This document shows, piece after piece, positions 4,912 to 6,393 of a stretch of 6,393 bases of DNA. The translations under genes and the position numbers were made by a program. Where the stretch lies: NCBI GenBank assembly GCA_003136255.1, contig PLDT01000577.1, positions 1 through 6,393 on the forward strand, given 5' to 3'. Numbering within the stretch: position 1 is the stretch's first letter; every line of letters starts with the position of its first letter. The notes under the pieces were generated by a model, which saw only the letters and a list, made by a program, of their open reading frames with translations, did not search any database and was not told where the DNA came from. This DNA is from Palsa-504 sp003136255. Its GTDB lineage: Bacteria > Actinomycetota > Actinomycetes > Streptosporangiales > Streptosporangiaceae.

Positions 4912-6393
4912 CTAGTTTGCCCGCAAAATGCCGGCCATACCGCGGCGGCGCAGCGTCCTGGCCTCGGCGGCCAGGGCCGCCACGGCCAGCACCACGATCG
5001 CGGCGGCGGGCACGCCGAGCGCGGTCGCGTCGGGCTGGAACAGTACCGGGGCACTGGTCCCGGTGAACGCGGACAGGTCGATGGACGAGCCGATCAGGTG
5101 CGGCAGCACGATCGCGCACACCGCGCCGGCCACCACCGCGGCGAGCACCGCGGGCATCGCCTCGGCCATGACCAGCCTGGTGTCGCGTTCGTGACCCATC
5201 ACGGTGAGCCGGGCCAGGGTCAGCTGGCGCTCCGATGACCCGAGCGCCAGGCCCAGGAGCACGATCAGCAGGCCGAGCACGGCCGCCTCGGCCAGGGTGA
5301 ACGCGACGATGAGCGCGGCGCCGTGCGGCAGCGGGGAGTTCGTCAGGGAGTTGAGCACGGCCGACCGGTAGGTGATCGTGCTGCCCGGGATGCTCCGGTT
5401 GACCTGGGCGGTGAGCTGGCTCTGGTCGATCGCCGAGCCGCTGACCAGGACCATGTTGGGCGCGGGCGCCCCGGCCGGGCCGGGCAGGACCAGCTGCGGC
5501 ATGACCACGAACGCGCCGCCGCCGGGCTGGGCCGGGGTACTGGTCACGATGCCCGCGACCCGGACCCTGAACGGGCCCGCCGGGGCGAGCGAGGCCAGCT
5601 GGGTCGCCCCGCGGCCCAGCACCGCGGCCGCGTCCGGCGAGGCGAACACCGGCACCGGGGCGCCGGCCGCCAGCGCCCGGGCCGCGCCGCTCAGCTGGGC
5701 CAGCGCCAGCGGCGGGTACGGGGTGGTCGCGGTCACCGCCGCGTAGCTGGCCGGATCCACCGCGGTCACCGTCACCGCCTGGCCGAACGGCGTGACCCAG
5801 GTGGTGTTCCACACCGCGGTGGCGTGCGTGACGCCCCGCACCGACGCGATCGACTTCAGCACGCCGGGCGTGACCGGCCCGGAGGTGGGGCCGGGCTGGA
5901 TCAGTACGTCGGCGCCGGTGATGTGCCAGGCCGCCGCGGTCTCGCCGCGGGCGATGCCGTTGCTGACCATCCCGGCGAAGGTGGCCAGGCTGAGCGCGAG
6001 CACCAGCGCGAACGCGGGCAGCACCCCGGTCAGCGAGGACCGGGCCGCGGCCGACAGCGCCACGAAGCCGGTCGCGCCCGTCCGGCGCGCCGACACCCGC
6101 AGCAGGCCGCGCACGACCAGCGGGTACAGCCGGAGCATGACCAGGACGACCGGGATGGCCACNNGACCAGCACCGGCGCCAGCATGAGCAGCGGGTTGAC
6201 CTGGCCGCCGGCCGGCACGCCCTGATTGCGCAGCACGACCAGGCCGGCCACGCAGGCCGCGCACGCCGTGACCTCGGCCACCGGCCGCCGCCACGCTCCC
6301 CGGCGCCGGCCGGTCTCGGCGGTGAGGATCTGGGCCGCGTTGGCGGCCGGGGCCGGCTTGCGGTGCTGCCAGGCCGCGATCAGCGCCGGCCCG
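4912..6393 (-). CDS. FtsX/MacB-type ABC transporter permease, C-terminal part (5' partial, with assembly gap)
   Basis: The frame is open from the right window edge to the TAG at 4914-4912, apart from a frame change at the nn of 6163-6164. About 76 residues before and 416 after the gap are visible; the start lies outside the window. Order along the protein: a basic cytoplasmic stretch (about 6365-6295), a hydrophobic segment (VTACAACVAGLVVL), a membrane segment spanning the gap (LLMLAPVLV / VAIPVVLVML), and a cytoplasmic RVSARR turn. Next come a membrane segment at about 6030-5955, a large extracytoplasmic domain at about 5950-5345, and three C-terminal membrane segments at about 5320-5240, 5170-5090 and 5030-4960. 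The short cytoplasmic turn with ERQLTLARLTVMGHERDT would be the FtsX coupling region that contacts the ATPase. This is the usual last FtsX domain of very large actinobacterial permeases, which often carry two. Two ATPase genes follow directly, 17 bases downstream. It could export a lipid, peptide or drug, or transmit a signal; nothing here decides. Confidence 0.87.
   Translation of the reverse strand, partial: RAGADRGLAAPQAGPGRQRGPDPHRRDRPAPGSVAAAGGRGHGVRGLRGRPGRAAQSGRAGRRPGQPAAHAGAGAGXVAIPVVLVMLRLYPLVVRGLLRVSARRTGATGFVALSAAARSSLTGVLPAFALVLALSLATFAGMVSNGIARGETAAAWHITGADVLIQPGPTSGPVTPGVLKSIASVRGVTHATAVWNTTWVTPFGQAVTVTAVDPASYAAVTATTPYPPLALAQLSGAARALAAGAPVPVFASPDAAAVLGRGATQLASLAPAGPFRVRVAGIVTSTPAQPGGGAFVVMPQLVLPGPAGAPAPNMVLVSGSAIDQSQLTAQVNRSIPGSTITYRSAVLNSLTNSPLPHGAALIVAFTLAEAAVLGLLIVLLGLALGSSERQLTLARLTVMGHERDTRLVMAEAMPAVLAAVVAGAVCAIVLPHLIGSSIDLSAFTGTSAPVLFQPDATALGVPAAAIVVLAVAALAAEARTLRRRGMAGILRAN
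6163..6164. other. Assembly gap (nn) inside the permease gene
   Basis: On the minus strand the codon before the gap is GTC (6167-6165) and the next in-frame codon after it is GTG (6162-6160), with only two N between. The flanks read as one continuous membrane helix (APVLV then VAIPVVLVML), so probably only a few residues are missing here. The true length must be a multiple of three if the gene is intact. Confidence 0.75.

Noticed and set aside
3395..4915. Long plus-strand open frames opposite the ATPases, and others such as 5323-6225 (+), 524-1411 (-) and 1968-3041 (-)
   Set aside because: They are rich in Arg, Gly, Pro, His and Gln with no recognisable motif, and lie opposite or across well-supported genes. 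Such open shadow frames are expected at this GC content.
4193..5812. A 539-residue minus-strand product that includes the long ATPase
   Set aside because: The part upstream of 4894 is an off-frame shadow of the permease. The ATPase has its own ATG and strong ribosome binding site at 4894.

Overview
The window is G+C-rich throughout, with strong third-position G/C bias, frequent GTG starts and no TTA codons noticed in the real genes. It carries a dehydrogenase that closely matches S-(hydroxymethyl)mycothiol dehydrogenase. Both points suggest a mycothiol-producing actinomycete, perhaps Streptosporangiales or a relative; this rank is a guess. Three 'nn' pairs (1216-1217, 4272-4273, 6163-6164) lie inside genes, and the reading frame changes across each. 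They look like placeholders for unresolved sequence in a draft assembly, not two unknown bases.

Layout. (1) Positions 1-527, + strand: the 3' part of a gene for a small four-helix membrane protein of unknown function, whose start lies before the window. (2) Positions 528-700: a 173-base spacer with a strong hairpin (559-594) and the ribosome binding site of the next gene. (3) Positions 701-3347, + strand: a compact three-gene operon of mycothiol-dependent formaldehyde dehydrogenase (mscR), a sulfotransferase-like P-loop protein and a class IV (branched-chain/D-amino-acid type) aminotransferase. The genes overlap by 4 and 17 bases, so translation is probably coupled. (4) Positions 3348-3381: a 34-base convergent spacer that is almost one G-quadruplex motif on the minus strand. 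(5) Positions 6393-3382, - strand: an ABC transporter operon read right to left. It encodes a large FtsX/MacB-type permease (5' end outside the window), an ATPase with an unusual C-terminal tail resembling an AbrB-type swapped hairpin, and a second, shorter ATPase that starts inside the stop of the first (GTGA overlap).

How the genes work together. The transporter genes plausibly form one MacB/LolD-like complex, with one permease and two different ATPases; the substrate cannot be read from the sequence. In the + strand operon the formaldehyde step is well supported, but the reason for joining it to a sulfotransferase-like protein and an aminotransferase is unknown. From memory, plant 'branched-chain-amino-acid aminotransferase-like' proteins carry these last two domains as one fused polypeptide in the same order. 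This is the most interesting biological lead in the window. No tRNA, rRNA, CRISPR array, insertion sequence or prophage signal was seen.
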